A stretch of 64,000 bases of DNA. Origin: Bimastos eiseni. Taxonomy: Eukaryota; Annelida; Clitellata; Crassiclitellata; Lumbricidae. The position numbers and the translations under genes were made by a program. The notes beneath the pieces were generated by a model that searched no databases, was not told the origin of the DNA, and was given only the letters and a program-made list of their open reading frames with translations. The DNA is taken from NCBI GenBank assembly GCA_959347315.1, contig OY365807.1, positions 28,391,310-28,455,309 of the forward strand. The letters are read 5' to 3'. Shown piece by piece: positions 25,800-37,200 of the stretch (positions within the stretch are counted from its first letter, which is position 1; every line of letters starts with the position of its first letter).

Positions 25800-26200
25800 G
25801 AATTCAACTTGTCTTGGCTCTCGTTGTAGTGACGGCAACAGCTGCCTGCTTTTTGTTGCTCCACGCACTTGGACTCAGCGGCCCATTGGACGACGACCAG
25901 CAGGAGTGTATGCCTGCTGAGCCCTGTCGACCCCTCCAACCTCCCCGTCCGTTTGTTCCTACTTCCGTCCGATCGCAAAGGAGCCTAGGCTGCCGCCGCT
26001 TGAGCAGCCTGCCAGCCCTTTACGACCCTCACCGAAACGGTTCGGCCGACACGGGCCTAGGGGCTCGGAGGCTTTTCCACGTGCCGCCAGCTACCATCGC
26101 CACCGCTACCACCGCCGTGGAGGCCTGTTCGATCCGTTCTTCCTTCCATCCATCCATCCCTTGGTCGGTCGGTTGAGGTACGCGAAGCGAGCGCACGCTG
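25800..26200. other. GC-rich, CpG-containing patch upstream of SK exon
   Basis: This 0.4-kb patch is clearly richer in G+C and CpG than its surroundings. It lies about 2.4 kb upstream of the first recognised SK exon on the minus strand. It could be a promoter/5' UTR region or an unrecognised exon. A 120-aa plus-strand ORF starts MALVVVTATAACFLLLHALG, but the rest is low-complexity Pro/Arg/Ala with no family resemblance, so I do not call a gene. Confidence 0.35.
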
Positions 26201-26411
26201 TCGCTTGTAATCATTGCATTGGCGAAGTGGAGAAGTGAAGGAGTGAGGGAAAGAGGAAGAAAAGCAGGACTAAGGAAGGACGGAATGAATAAGATGAACT
26301 TGGAAAATCATATATCGGAAAATAATGGAAAAGTGACGGAAGGGATTGGAGAGCTACGATGTAGTCGAACAAGATTCGAGGGAAACAAATTGGGAGTAGC
26401 GGGAATGAAGC

Positions 26412-26637
26412 TACATATAAGTAGGCGCAGGAGGAGGAGAACGAGGATGAGGAGGAAGAGGAGAAGTGATTGAAGTGAAGGTAGAGGAGAAGGAGGAAGA
26501 GGATGAAGACGAGGAGGAGGAGGAAGACGAGGAGGAGGAGGAAAACGAGGAGGAGGAGGAAGACGAGAAGGAGGAGGAAGACGAAGAGGAGGAGGAAGAC
26601 GAGGAGGAGGAGGAAGACGAGGAGGAGGAAGGTTCCA
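26412..26637. repeat. 225-bp polypurine GGA/GAC tract
   Basis: Almost pure purine on the plus strand, with a roughly 12-bp period (GAGGAGGAAGAC), interrupted mainly by the C of GAC. ORFs of poly-Glu, poly-Arg/Lys or poly-Ser are artefacts. Confidence 0.95.
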
Positions 26638-26654
26638 TGGTGCAGGTCTTGGTT

Positions 26655-26925
26655 GTATATTATGTTACATGCAATGTGTCAAACTAGGGATTTTTTAAAA
26701 TGCCTATAGGCAATTTGTAAATCTTTAACTCTACACCAACCCTAACCCTATACTAACCCTAGCCCTAACCCTAGCCCTAACCCTAGTCCTAACCCTAATC
26801 CTGACCGTAAGCCTAACTTTAATCCTAACCGTAAATTGGTGATTTTACATATTGCCTGAAATCTAAGAAATCGGGCATTTTACAAAAATCCCTGTTTGAC
26901 ACATTGCCTGTGACATATATCAGGA
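26655..26925. mobile_element. Inverted-repeat element with CCCTAA core
   Basis: The left arm (about 26661-26722) reads GCAATGTGTCAAAC, GGGATTTTTTAAAATGCC, GGCAATTTGTAAAT. The right arm (about 26835-26915) is its inverted counterpart (ATTTTACAAAAATCCC, GTTTGACACATTGC). Between them (26738-26830) lies about 90 bp of degenerate telomere-like CCCTAA/CCCTAG repeats. No transposase is present; it is a MITE-like non-autonomous element. Confidence 0.75.
26738..26830. repeat. Interstitial telomere-like repeat (CCCTAA)n
   Basis: About 14 hexamer-like units: CCAACCCTAACCCTATACTA, AACCCTAGCCCTAACCC and similar, decaying to TCCTGACC/GCCTAAC. It forms the core of the surrounding inverted-repeat element. 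Confidence 0.9.
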
Positions 26926-27282
26926 ATCGGTTTTCAGCTCTAGACTTGTGTCGTAAATCAGTGATCGAGGAGAAGTTGGGAAGGGACGAAGAGGAAGAGA
27001 TGGAGAGGAAGGGATGGAGAGGAAGGGATGGAGAGGGAGCAGAGGATGATGATGCCTGTCTCTCGCTCTGATTTCCTACTTTCCAACTCCATACCAATCT
27101 ACACTTCCTACCTACATCCGTTCTCAATCTTTTCCATAGTCTACCTCCATCCATTTCCTACCCCACACCATTTCCATCCCCACTTGGCACACTTCAACTA
27201 TAACTGAACTGATATCAAAGACATTGAATGAAACAGTATTACGACGGAAGACGACGACGACTCATTTTATCTGACTATTGTG

Positions 27283-27307
27283 GTAGCGCCTTTATTAAAG
27301 GCGCTAC
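27283..27307. repeat. 25-bp palindrome GTAGCGCCTTTA/TAAAGGCGCTAC
   Basis: 12-bp perfect arms around a single T. The arms contain the TAGCGCC word seen at the ends of several dispersed repeats in this window. Confidence 0.8.
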
Positions 27308-28083
27308 AGAACTTCGCCGTCATAGTTATGATGCCACTGGGACGCAATTCATTGCGCGGCAATCAGCCAGAACTCACTTCGTCGTCTTGACGGTTTGCTT
27401 CAACTTTTGTGGAACATTTACATCGCACGTGTTGGGTGTATAGGCCTATACAAATAATATGTCAGAATAGGCTGAAAGTATGCCACGTATATATACAAAC
27501 AATGATACTCTTAAGTTTGCATAGGTCTATGTATGCATGCAATGCACTCTGTAGTTAGGATCATAGATCTATCATTTGTAGCAGCGTAAGTTTACTGTGG
27601 TTAGTTTTGCGAGTCGAGCAATAACCAACAACGTTGCCATTATTTTGTGATGTTGGAGATGATTTACATAACAATAACCATAACCACAATTCTTTTATTG
27701 TTTCACCATCATTATACAAATCCAGGTAGCAAATTTTCTGTGAACAATGTATATCATCATTCAATTGGTTATAAACTAGCAGCACCAAGGTGAGAATTAT
27801 ATTTTCATAAATACCATCTTATGTTACACAGCATGGGCCCTATACACGTGGGTCCTATATCTAAAGGCTTGGCGCTATACTGGATCAATATAGCTATATA
27901 GGCCTACTGAATGTGGTAAATTGGTTATCTTGGCTACAAAGGAAGCATACGACGTATACAGTTGTGTGTCGCTAGGTGGAGTCTGAAACGAAAAAGAATG
28001 CACATAATGCGATGTAATATATATTTATATGCAATTGTATACATTTACAATTGAGATAATTACTATATATATATAGAATGGTG

Positions 28084-28351
28084 ACCGTTCATTTCGTCGC
28101 AGATTATTTCGTCGCATTTCATTTCGTCGCATGTCGGTTAGGGTCAGGTTAAGCATCGTGAGAGTCGTTAAGGGTTAAGCGTGGTGAGGGTCGGTTAGGG
28201 CTAGGCTATGCGTCGTGAGGGTCGTCTAGGGTCAGGGTTAGGGTTAGTGTCGTTTTGAAATGCGACGAAATGGACTGCGGCGAAATGAAATTCGACGAAA
28301 TGAACCGCTACGAAATGAGTGCGACGAAATTATCAGCGACGAATAGAACGG
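28084..28351. mobile_element. Foldback element 2 (CATTTCGTCGCA arms, TTAGGG-like core)
   Basis: The left arm (28084-28133) has three copies of ATTTCGTCGCA, beginning ACCGTTCATTTCGTCGC. The right arm (about 28255-28351) has about six inverted copies (GCGACGAAAT and variants), ending GCGACGAATAGAACGG, the complement of the left end. The core (28134-28250) is made of GGTTAGGG, GAGGGTCG and AAGGGTTAAG units, a degenerate telomere-like repeat. No coding capacity. Confidence 0.8.
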
Positions 28352-28400
28352 GAATATAGATCAGTCGCGCAAGGTGGAAAAGGACATCGTTGTGGTAATT

Positions 28401-28429
28401 GATGTCCAGTCAATCATTGACTGGACATC
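28401..28429. repeat. Perfect 14-bp-arm hairpin
   Basis: GATGTCCAGTCAAT and its exact complement around a single C, about 50 bp from foldback element 2. Confidence 0.9.
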
Positions 28430-28786
28430 GCAGATGCCCCTGCATGCTAGTCATTCCTTACTTAAATATGCACGCAGTTACGTAGACTGTTGGCTATGAA
28501 CGTCTGGGCAAAAGCAGTGGTCGTGATGACAAGACGTTCACTTGGTATCAGAAGATGTTTATGCAAAGTAGCAAAGCAACTGTTATGTGTCCATGATGGA
28601 AATGTCGTGAATGCTGCGGCTATACAAAGCAATTGTTATGTAGACTTTCAACTCATGATCAAACTATTTGATCGGAATCTATAGTACATAACAGTTTTGA
28701 AGGAGCGAAAGGAAACACGTAGGCCTACACTCATGTTATACATCATGTTATGTTCGATATTCTGTTATCACATGCTGTCTTATGTT

Positions 28787-28862
28787 ATTATCCCTTTAAC
28801 GACCATTGATTAATTATCCTATGCCTTATGTTTTACTATACGTGCTGGTCGTTAGAGGGATA
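28787..28862. repeat. Inverted repeat, 16-bp arms
   Basis: ATCCCTTTAACGACCA near 28788 pairs with TGGTCGTTAGAGGGAT near 28846, with one mismatch. The loop is about 43 bp. Confidence 0.75.
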
Positions 28863-29649
28863 AACGGTCAGCCATGTTAAATTATATTATGCTCTGCTTT
28901 GTTACATTATGTTATGTGCATGTAACATTGCAATGTGGTGTAATGTAATGTATGTAATATAACGTAATGTAATAAAGCATTTATATAGCGCCGCTCAAAT
29001 CAGCAGCGCTCTTAACGGTCGTCTGTGCGTGGGAAAAGAAAGGGTTTACGGTGAGAGGGTCAGTAAACTTCAGGCGCTGGGACTGTGAAAGACAGTTTCA
29101 AACAGAAGGGCCAATAAAGACAAAGCTCTGCAACTGGGCCGTGTCTCTGCCAACTGATGTTAGCCCAGACGTCATGATTACCTATAATTGTGCTGTTTCA
29201 TAGATCATTATATGTTATTATTAAACGGACAATTTCTAGAGCGCCGTAACGCGGCCATGCCGCTACAAGGGCCCTTTACAACGACGCAGTCAGCAAACTA
29301 CCAAGAAAAACCATACTATAATAACAACTCTATCGGTTAATCAGGGATGGGCCTTCATAAACAGATGAGATCTCAGTGGTGCCCGAAAATCTCTATCGAT
29401 GCCACAGAACGCACCTCAGGCGGGAGGCTATTCCAGCAACGATACCACCGATACTCAAAAATCCTCATAAATCGTTGAGATTCGCAGGACTTCAGTTGAC
29501 CAGATTGTTCCAGTTTCCATGAGATGATGTTTCTCCTCTTCCGATCTTTCACTAGTTGACCTTTCCACTCGTCCGTCTTGCCGGCATAAATTGCAGTGAT
29601 ATTTCCTGTGGAGGCATAATCCCATAATCACCGGCGTCTTTAACCCATG

Positions 29650-31040
29650 AACCATAAACCACGGGCAGTAAACACCTTTGCTATTAACCTCCTAATCTGA
29701 ATTTCGTCGCTGAGGACTTTCCCATAGATCAACGCAGCGCAATATAAATCCACTTTCGCGACCAATTGGCCAAAAGTGGAACACAATGATTAATAGACAG
29801 AATAAGAAGTTATGACTCTGTAAATGGTAACTTAGATGTTTAGGGAAAAAATCCCTAAAGATGTGAACAAATGAATCATAAGTCACGATTGTAGAACCGA
29901 TAAATGCACAACTCATAAGAAATGAACGCAACGAAGTAAAGCCATAAGCCGTTAATCCAGTTTCCAAGCATGATTTAAAGCCTCATTCGAATACGTGAAC
30001 GCAAAATTCACGCACGCACGCATGCGTAACCAAAACATAAGCCACATGACAAAGCGAGAACCAGTCGTAACAAACGATGAACGGACAATGACTTGTCGTG
30101 TCAATGAGCGCTGCCTGCACGCAAGATCAACTGTTAACGAGGTCCACAACAACGATCTTGTTGGCCGCCGATGTAAGTTACGCTGTGTACATGTAGGCCC
30201 ATATACTAATTCTTGAACATCAGTTCCATTCGGTGTTACAGTGGCTCCGGTTGGTTGGGTAAATTCTTTACACAACCCCGGTGATTAAACTCATGACTGT
30301 CAGGAGAACGCAGGTCCAGCAACACGAAGACAACTTATAACTTCTCTATAAATTATGGGCAAGATGTCGGTCGGCTGACAATGCCTTGTCAACAGCGGCG
30401 GTTAAATAACGATCGTTTTATGGATAAATTGTACATCTAAATACAAGGATGTCAATTTCTACTTGAAACTTACTTCTCGCGATAAATTTACTCAATATTA
30501 TGCCAATAGGTTACCTCATATAGGCCCTACTAAAACCATGCTACTGTCTGGTGTTGGCCAACTTATCTGTAGGCAATATAACAGACTGCTGATACGCCCT
30601 TCAACCATTGAATCAATATCGCCGCCTATAACGATGTCTACGACCAAAGAGCAATAAATTCTATTTTTGTAAAGCCTTTCTCATTAGCATCACGCTATCG
30701 ACACCGCTGATGATAATGCTTTTCTTGTATTTTAGGGCTGTTTGGTATTCACTTCATAAATTATAGGACGAGTCACGTTAAAATAAGTTAGCCTCGTTAA
30801 TTACTAGCATTGTTAGTTACTCCATTGCTCAGTTGTGTTCAGATTCTTGCCGACGTCTCAAAATAAAATGGCATTGAAATATAGAAAGGCTTAACCACTG
30901 AAAATTTAATTTAGCTTAATGTGTGGTGCACCTAATATAAAACAACAGACCTGCATTTTTAATTATTCAGCGTTCACTCCCTTTGACACAAAAAATAATA
31001 ACACCTTCAGTTATCGCACATGCGTGGATCAACAAATGTG
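29650..31040. other. Intergenic stretch, nothing recognised
   Basis: AT-rich DNA between foldback element 2 and the 3' end of hexosaminidase copy A. Only short ORFs without family resemblance. From about 30800 the sequence begins to show diverged similarity to the DNA downstream of copy B (about 43560-43900). Confidence 0.5.
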
Positions 31041-31052
31041 TGTTTGTCGTAG

Positions 31053-31058
31053 TTTATT
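31053..31058 (-). terminator. Polyadenylation signal AATAAA, hexosaminidase copy A
   Basis: AATAAA on the minus strand, 88 nt past the stop codon. The same hexamer, in the context CAATAAACTAC, is kept 93 nt past the stop of copy B. Confidence 0.65.
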
Positions 31059-31145
31059 GTATCGCCATTATTAACATTAATTCAAAGAAAAGATGCACAA
31101 TGTGCAATTAGAACAATGAAGCGTAGTACGATAACAGCGACGTCA

Positions 31146-31236
31146 TTAGACGAGATTCTTCGAGCCATAGAATTCTTCACTCTGTGCTTCTACCGTAAGG
31201 GTCACTTGGCGAGATGACTGTGACCTATCCGCTGAC
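31146..31236 (-). CDS. Copy A exon 9: last exon and stop
   Basis: Acceptor TTTTTGACAG|GTCAGC, 91 bp. It encodes [20 protein letters not shown] followed by EFYGSKNLV and TAA. Too short for an ORF search. It was located because the equivalent exon of copy B has the same acceptor, length and frame. Confidence 0.85.
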
Positions 31237-34200
31237 CTGTCAAAAACATATACTCAAGATATTTCTGGCCGCATTTGAATATTGTTTACTGCACGAATAT
31301 ATTAGGTTTTTACAGCATAAGTCATATATAAACAAGTATTGCACGCGAATAATTTGGTACAAGTAGTCTTTCATGCAGCATAGTGTGCTATTGTAGCTGG
31401 TCGTTCTGGGACAACCTTTCATTCATGACAATCGATGGAAACCTCTTCTATAGATATTAAGCAAAATTAACGATATATGCGCGATTGTGATGCCAATGAT
31501 TTTGATGCGATTAGTTCATAAAGCACTCATTCATTCATTCGTTCATTCATTCATTCAGATGACTTATAGATCTATAGTGCCGCTCAAATATAATTTATCA
31601 GGGACGGTCACAGTCCAACTCTGGTCTTCAAGTAAAGCAAGAAGAGACTGCGCTAAATTATAATACCACTTCAAAGCTAAAAATAGACTTAGTAATAATT
31701 TAAATTTTCATTTTCATTTACATGAAATAATTTTTATTTCATAACTTTGGTATGTTACTAAAAGCAGAGGAGTAATGCAAGGGGCCGTTCACATATTATA
31801 TAACGCTCAAGGGGCAGGTGGGTGGGTTTCGGTTTTGTTAGCGTTATATTGTGTAGGGTGGGGGGTAGGTTGAAGGTTTTGTTATATAACGAACTTTTTT
31901 CAGTTTATGCTATTTTGCCTGCCAATTGGAAATTCCATATACGACGACCTTCATTGTTTAATCGAAGTTCACAGTACGTTGTGAACCAAAATTAGCACCA
32001 TTAGCTGCCACCTGGTGAATGGATTTGACGTTCTTAGTTATTATTTTATAAATCCACTTTTAACAATTTGCTATTTACAATTTTAACAATTTCATGTGCA
32101 TAGCTTTAAACGCTCTAAAATTCAATTCTGTGTGCTTTGTTTTGAGTCTGGTTTAAATTAATTCACTTGAAATAATTATTTTGGTAGGTATTATCATGAT
32201 GTTTGATTTCATTTTTTATAGTATGGGTAAATAGTTTATGCTTGTTTAAATACCCAATTGCAGTTGTAGTGCGCACTCTGTATACAGCATACGCTATTAA
32301 ATAGGTAGAGTTGGACCGCGAAGTTATCGATAAATACCTGATAGTGCAATATTAAACCAATCCATTCTGTGTTGTACTGTAATGCTCATTTCTAGTGCAA
32401 AACAGGAGGGAAACTAAAATGGTGCTTTTAAATAGGATGTACGTCACTACCATGTATCATCATGCTGTATTAGTAGGCCTATATGTAGATACATGGTAAC
32501 AATCGTCGACTACCCAATTAGTTACCGTAATTAATACAAGTGAATTTAGCGCCCATAAAAGTCCGATTATTACGATGTAGAGGAGCTCATGCATCCGGTC
32601 TAATCACCATTGGCACGAGAGAGTACATAATTTTAAGGTAGCTTTTGTTACATTGCCAATTGGGCATATGATGATTTTTACTGCAGTTCTTGAATTGGAT
32701 AAAGGCAATTATCAGCTGAATCACTGCTATTAAAGTGCTAACCAACATTGTATTGTTATAAAAGTGTCAAATTGCGCAATACAATTATGTCGATTGTATG
32801 TCTTTTAATGTGCTTATAGGCTGGGGTAGGGTAGGGGGTGGGGGGTAGCATATCTGTTATATAATATAGGGGTGGGGGTCACATCTGCTGCTATATAACG
32901 TTTTAAGGATAGGGGGTGGTTCAAAAATTGGGATATAATATGTGAACGGCCCCCAACTAAATTTAAAACTTCAAAGGAGAGGGAACTTGCAGAATTGGCC
33001 TAGAGATATTGAAAAAGAGACATTTTTCTCTCGTGAAAGAAATTGTAAAGAAATCTAAGGACATGAACGGCTTTTGATTGTCACATGCATCTTTATTCCT
33101 TGAAGTTCTTAAATTATTACTGAGTTCATTTTTAAGAATCATTGTCAGCAGTTGCATTACTTACAGAACACGAAGGTGAATGTCCAGGGGGTAGGTTGTC
33201 TCTGGCGGGAGGGTTATTGCGTCATCACATGACGTCCACGTTGAACCATAATCCATGGAATAAACAATTGGAAGCCCAGGAAAACCGGAAGTGACTAGAA
33301 CCCTGCTGGAGTTATCAGGGTCGATCCTGAAAAATATGCAATTTATCTCATATCCTACATTACAGTAATCATTGTGAAGACTTGCTTCGCACACTTTCTA
33401 ATTTTTTCGCTGCGATAGAATCTGCTACGTGATTTAAACGGCGAAACAACAAAGAGGAGAGGGAGGAAGGGGAAAATAAAAATAACGTGGACCTCAGGAA
33501 AGCGACGACAGTGAAGATGACCATGATGGTGGTGGCATTAGGAATGTGGGGTTGAGGAGAAAATTCAATTGTTGAAATTATACGTACTTAGCCCCTGCTA
33601 GTGCAATATTGTATTTCACGCCAAGTTGATCAAGTCTGAGGAACTCTTTGTAACCCATGAGATTGGCGAATGCTTGCCACTCTACTTTCAACCTTTCATT
33701 CCGGAGGACCTCGTCTGTTTCAGCTTCGAAATTGCCGCGGTGCCACGCCCTTTCGGCCAGTGCAACCAGACGTGGGAAGATCATGTAGGTGAGATTTTGT
33801 TGAGAACGAATCGTATCACTCCACAGCTGTCCCTGAATCCCTACAGAATTGCATAAAATAAAATTAAATGTAGTAATTTAAATTGTTATATTGTTAATTA
33901 CACTCTCGCATTAGCAATGGTGAAATGATCCTCACATTTGAGTGAATCAGCGTTTGCACGAGTGAGTGATTGATTGAGTGAGTGAGTGAGCAAACGAACG
34001 GGTAAGTGAATGTGAGTGAACGAAAATGCAATTGAGTGAGCGTGTGATTGAATGAGTAAGTGAGTGAATGGAGTGGATGTTTGTGTGCTAAGTACATGTA
34101 TTTCGGAAGTACAGACGTTGCATGGAATGTCAATGAATAATTTACTGGGTAAAGTAGTAGTTTATACTTTTATACGGGTTTAGGTCAAGCAACAAAATAG

Positions 34201-37200
34201 TTCAAGTCATTCAATTGCTGTGACGGCCGTTCGTCGAAACTTTCAGAGTTCAACCAAATGGGGTCACAGGAAGGTCACACGTGTCCAAACGAATTAAGAG
34301 CTCACACATTCTGGACGCGTTCTTTGTGTTAAGTTAAAACTGGCTTTAATGGCGGCCGCAGGAAACCATGGCCCATAAGCCAACGTGGGACAAAGTGGAA
34401 AGTAAAGATTCGTTACAACTGACTAAAATTTAATAATGACGCGTCGTAGGTCTACTTGGGCCTAATGGTCGTGAAATCACACTCGTGCACTCGCTTGATA
34501 TTTCTCAACGTCTTCAAAATATGAAGATACATGATTACATGTTAATTACGTTTGTCAGGTGACCTGAGTGAAGCTTAACCTTTGCAGGAAGGAGGGTAGA
34601 AGATTTGATGAAAGGAAAGAAAGTGACCTCAAACTAAGGATGAAAATGATGCACGGTAAGGATTATGCCTCATCTGAGTTTAGCATGATGACCACTAGAC
34701 CCAACTGTGTTATATATAGACTCGACTTGTCAGTTCTTTATTTGGAGCCCAGACTGAAACTGACCAAGAGACTCGAATGCAATGGTTTGATTGAGTGCAT
34801 AAGCTGGTCTTTTGTTCGTGTGGCGCAATTCGAGTAATTTCCGGAATATAGGCTCACATTACATCAACAATGCGTAATAATTATGCAGAATTCTAAATTC
34901 GTTGGTGTTACCAATGATGTTCGCTCTGCTGTTGTCGTCTTTCAATGGCGGACATCCGTACAAGGCACAAACGTTGGATTTATTGAGTTGGCGGCCATAT
35001 CCGTTATCTCCAATGTTGTCGTAGAGTGAATCCGGCATGAACCCGAACACTTTCAGAGGTGTGATGAACCGTGTGGCCCAGTAAAGTCCTCGGTCTTCTG
35101 GATCTACCTCAGATGAATGGTCAAAATAGAGATGAGTTGCGTGCGCTATGATAACCTGGAGACAGATCAACGATTGTCAGTAATCCGGAGGTAGCCAGAA
35201 ACTTTAAAGCAAACAGATGGCTTAAAGAGACCTCCACAGCAATAAGCTATTCAAAACAAAGAATTTTTACGATATATATATATATATACATACATATATA
35301 TATATATCCCAGAATAATTTTTGAAAATGACCGTGGATAGATGCTGATTACTATATTTCATAATTGGAGCCACTAAATTGCCAGTAGGCTGAGTAAATAA
35401 TTCCAGGAATGTTTCGTTATGGGCAAAATTGCTTATTGCTGTGGAGGTTTACATACTATTATCCTGCGAATTTGCATGTCAATTTTCAGCTCATAATGTC
35501 GTTTCCATTACGAGATGTTGTAATTTCAACTTGTACAATTATTATGATGCTAAATACCGTTTTGCCATTCTAGCCCGGATAACTCGGGAGATATCGCTAC
35601 TTGGCAAAGCTCATTGCGGGCATTTCACTCAATCAGAGTCAAGTCCGTTTTCGTTTGGAATTACACTCCAGCCAAAGCACGTGATACGAAGGCAAGGAAC
35701 ATATATGCAAGTCAAACCGATTCTTCATTCGTCACAAAGATATTAACAGTTCATGCCTGGGAAAAGGATACGCGCGCAAGTTGAATTTGCTTTAACTGAC
35801 GCACAATTGTTTGATCTTTGGACGATTCAGTCTACTTGTACAATTAGTTTTCCATACATCTAAAGGCGAAGTGAGAATACGCTGGCCTTACCTTGTAGTC
35901 GCTGTTGGCTAGCTCGTAAGCTCTCTCACCAATACCCCATTCCCAGACGTTAGCCCACACCGTTGCGTAGACATTTTGGCCCCCGAACGACGACCTGTTG
36001 ATTGGGGCATCATCGTAATAGACACCATCTTCCCAGGTAACCATGTCCACCCCGTGCCTCTCGCATATCTCCGACGCCCTCGTCAAGAAGTCCCTGCTCA
36101 GGTCCTCATTCGATGCATCCAGCTGTTGACATAATGGAGACCCCATCCAGGCATTAACAGGGACTTCATCTCCGCCCACGTGGTACAGGGTTAGTGGCTG
36201 GATATTGGCGTGCAATGACTTAACGGTAGCGATTACTGTATCGAGAAACTTGTAAGTCGACTCGATGCAAGGATTGACTGCACCGTCAATGAATTTCTGA
36301 GCGGAAATATATTCGGATTTATCCTCTAAATCAGATAAAAGATACTCCGTGGCTGCAGTCACGTTTGTTGATATGTACTTTCTGTATCTTGCCAGCATGG
36401 CGTTGATAGCCGCGTGAGAATGGCCAGGCATATCGAACTCTGGTATAACGCGCACGTGTCTTTTGGCGGCGTATGCTAGGATGGACTTGTATTCGTTGAC
36501 CGTGTAGTAACCTGTTCCAGAGGTGGATAGAGTGGGACCGGAACCAAGTTGTGGCATCAGGCACTGGTCTCCTGTCAGATCGTGGCACCGTCGACTGCCA
36601 ACCTGAAACAAGGAGTATTATATTCGACCAACTTCACTAGATGTAAAGTAATGTCATGCAATCACAGATAAATATATTGCATTCTTCATGAGACACTCGT
36701 AGTTTTGTTGACTTTGGTTAGGGATTTTACATTGCCCGACCACGGACCTACTATGGTTAAACACGCTCGATATGGATTTCTCGCATCAGCTGGTCCAACT
36801 ACTAAGGAACTTATGCAGACAACAACGGGCCAATGTCACAACGGATGGTCATACTTCGGCATCGTTCAAAGCAATACACGGAATTCGGCAGAGATGCCAT
36901 CTATCTCCATGATATGTTCAATATTCTGGCTGAGCAGGTATTGCGAAAGGCACTAGATGACTTTCCCGGGAATTCAGGATTTGTAGAAGGATCATCAACA
37001 ATCTCGGGTACGCTGACGACATCGTCCTATTAGCCACGTCACCGAAAGAACTACGGATGCTTGTGAATCGCGTCGATAGTCCGGCAGGAGAATATAACAT
37101 GGCGATTATTGTTTCAAATACAAAAACAATGACAAGCGCAGAAGGTGTATTTGAGATTGAGGTAAACACCGGAAGATTGGAGCAAGTGAACTTCTTTGTG

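Noticed and set aside
25814..26176. 120-aa plus-strand ORF with a signal-peptide-like start
   Set aside because: Only the first 25 residues look protein-like; the rest is low-complexity in a GC-rich patch, with no conserved domain or matching splice context.
26411..26709. Poly-Glu, poly-Arg/Lys and poly-Ser ORFs
   Set aside because: Artefacts of the polypurine tract, open in several frames on both strands.
26738..26830. Chromosome end or fusion scar from CCCTAA repeats
   Set aside because: The repeats are degenerate and enclosed by inverted arms of a small element, with ordinary intergenic DNA on both sides.
36331..36588. Minus-strand ORF in another frame of exon 5 (also 47967-48251)
   Set aside because: Out-of-frame shadow of the GH20 catalytic exon.
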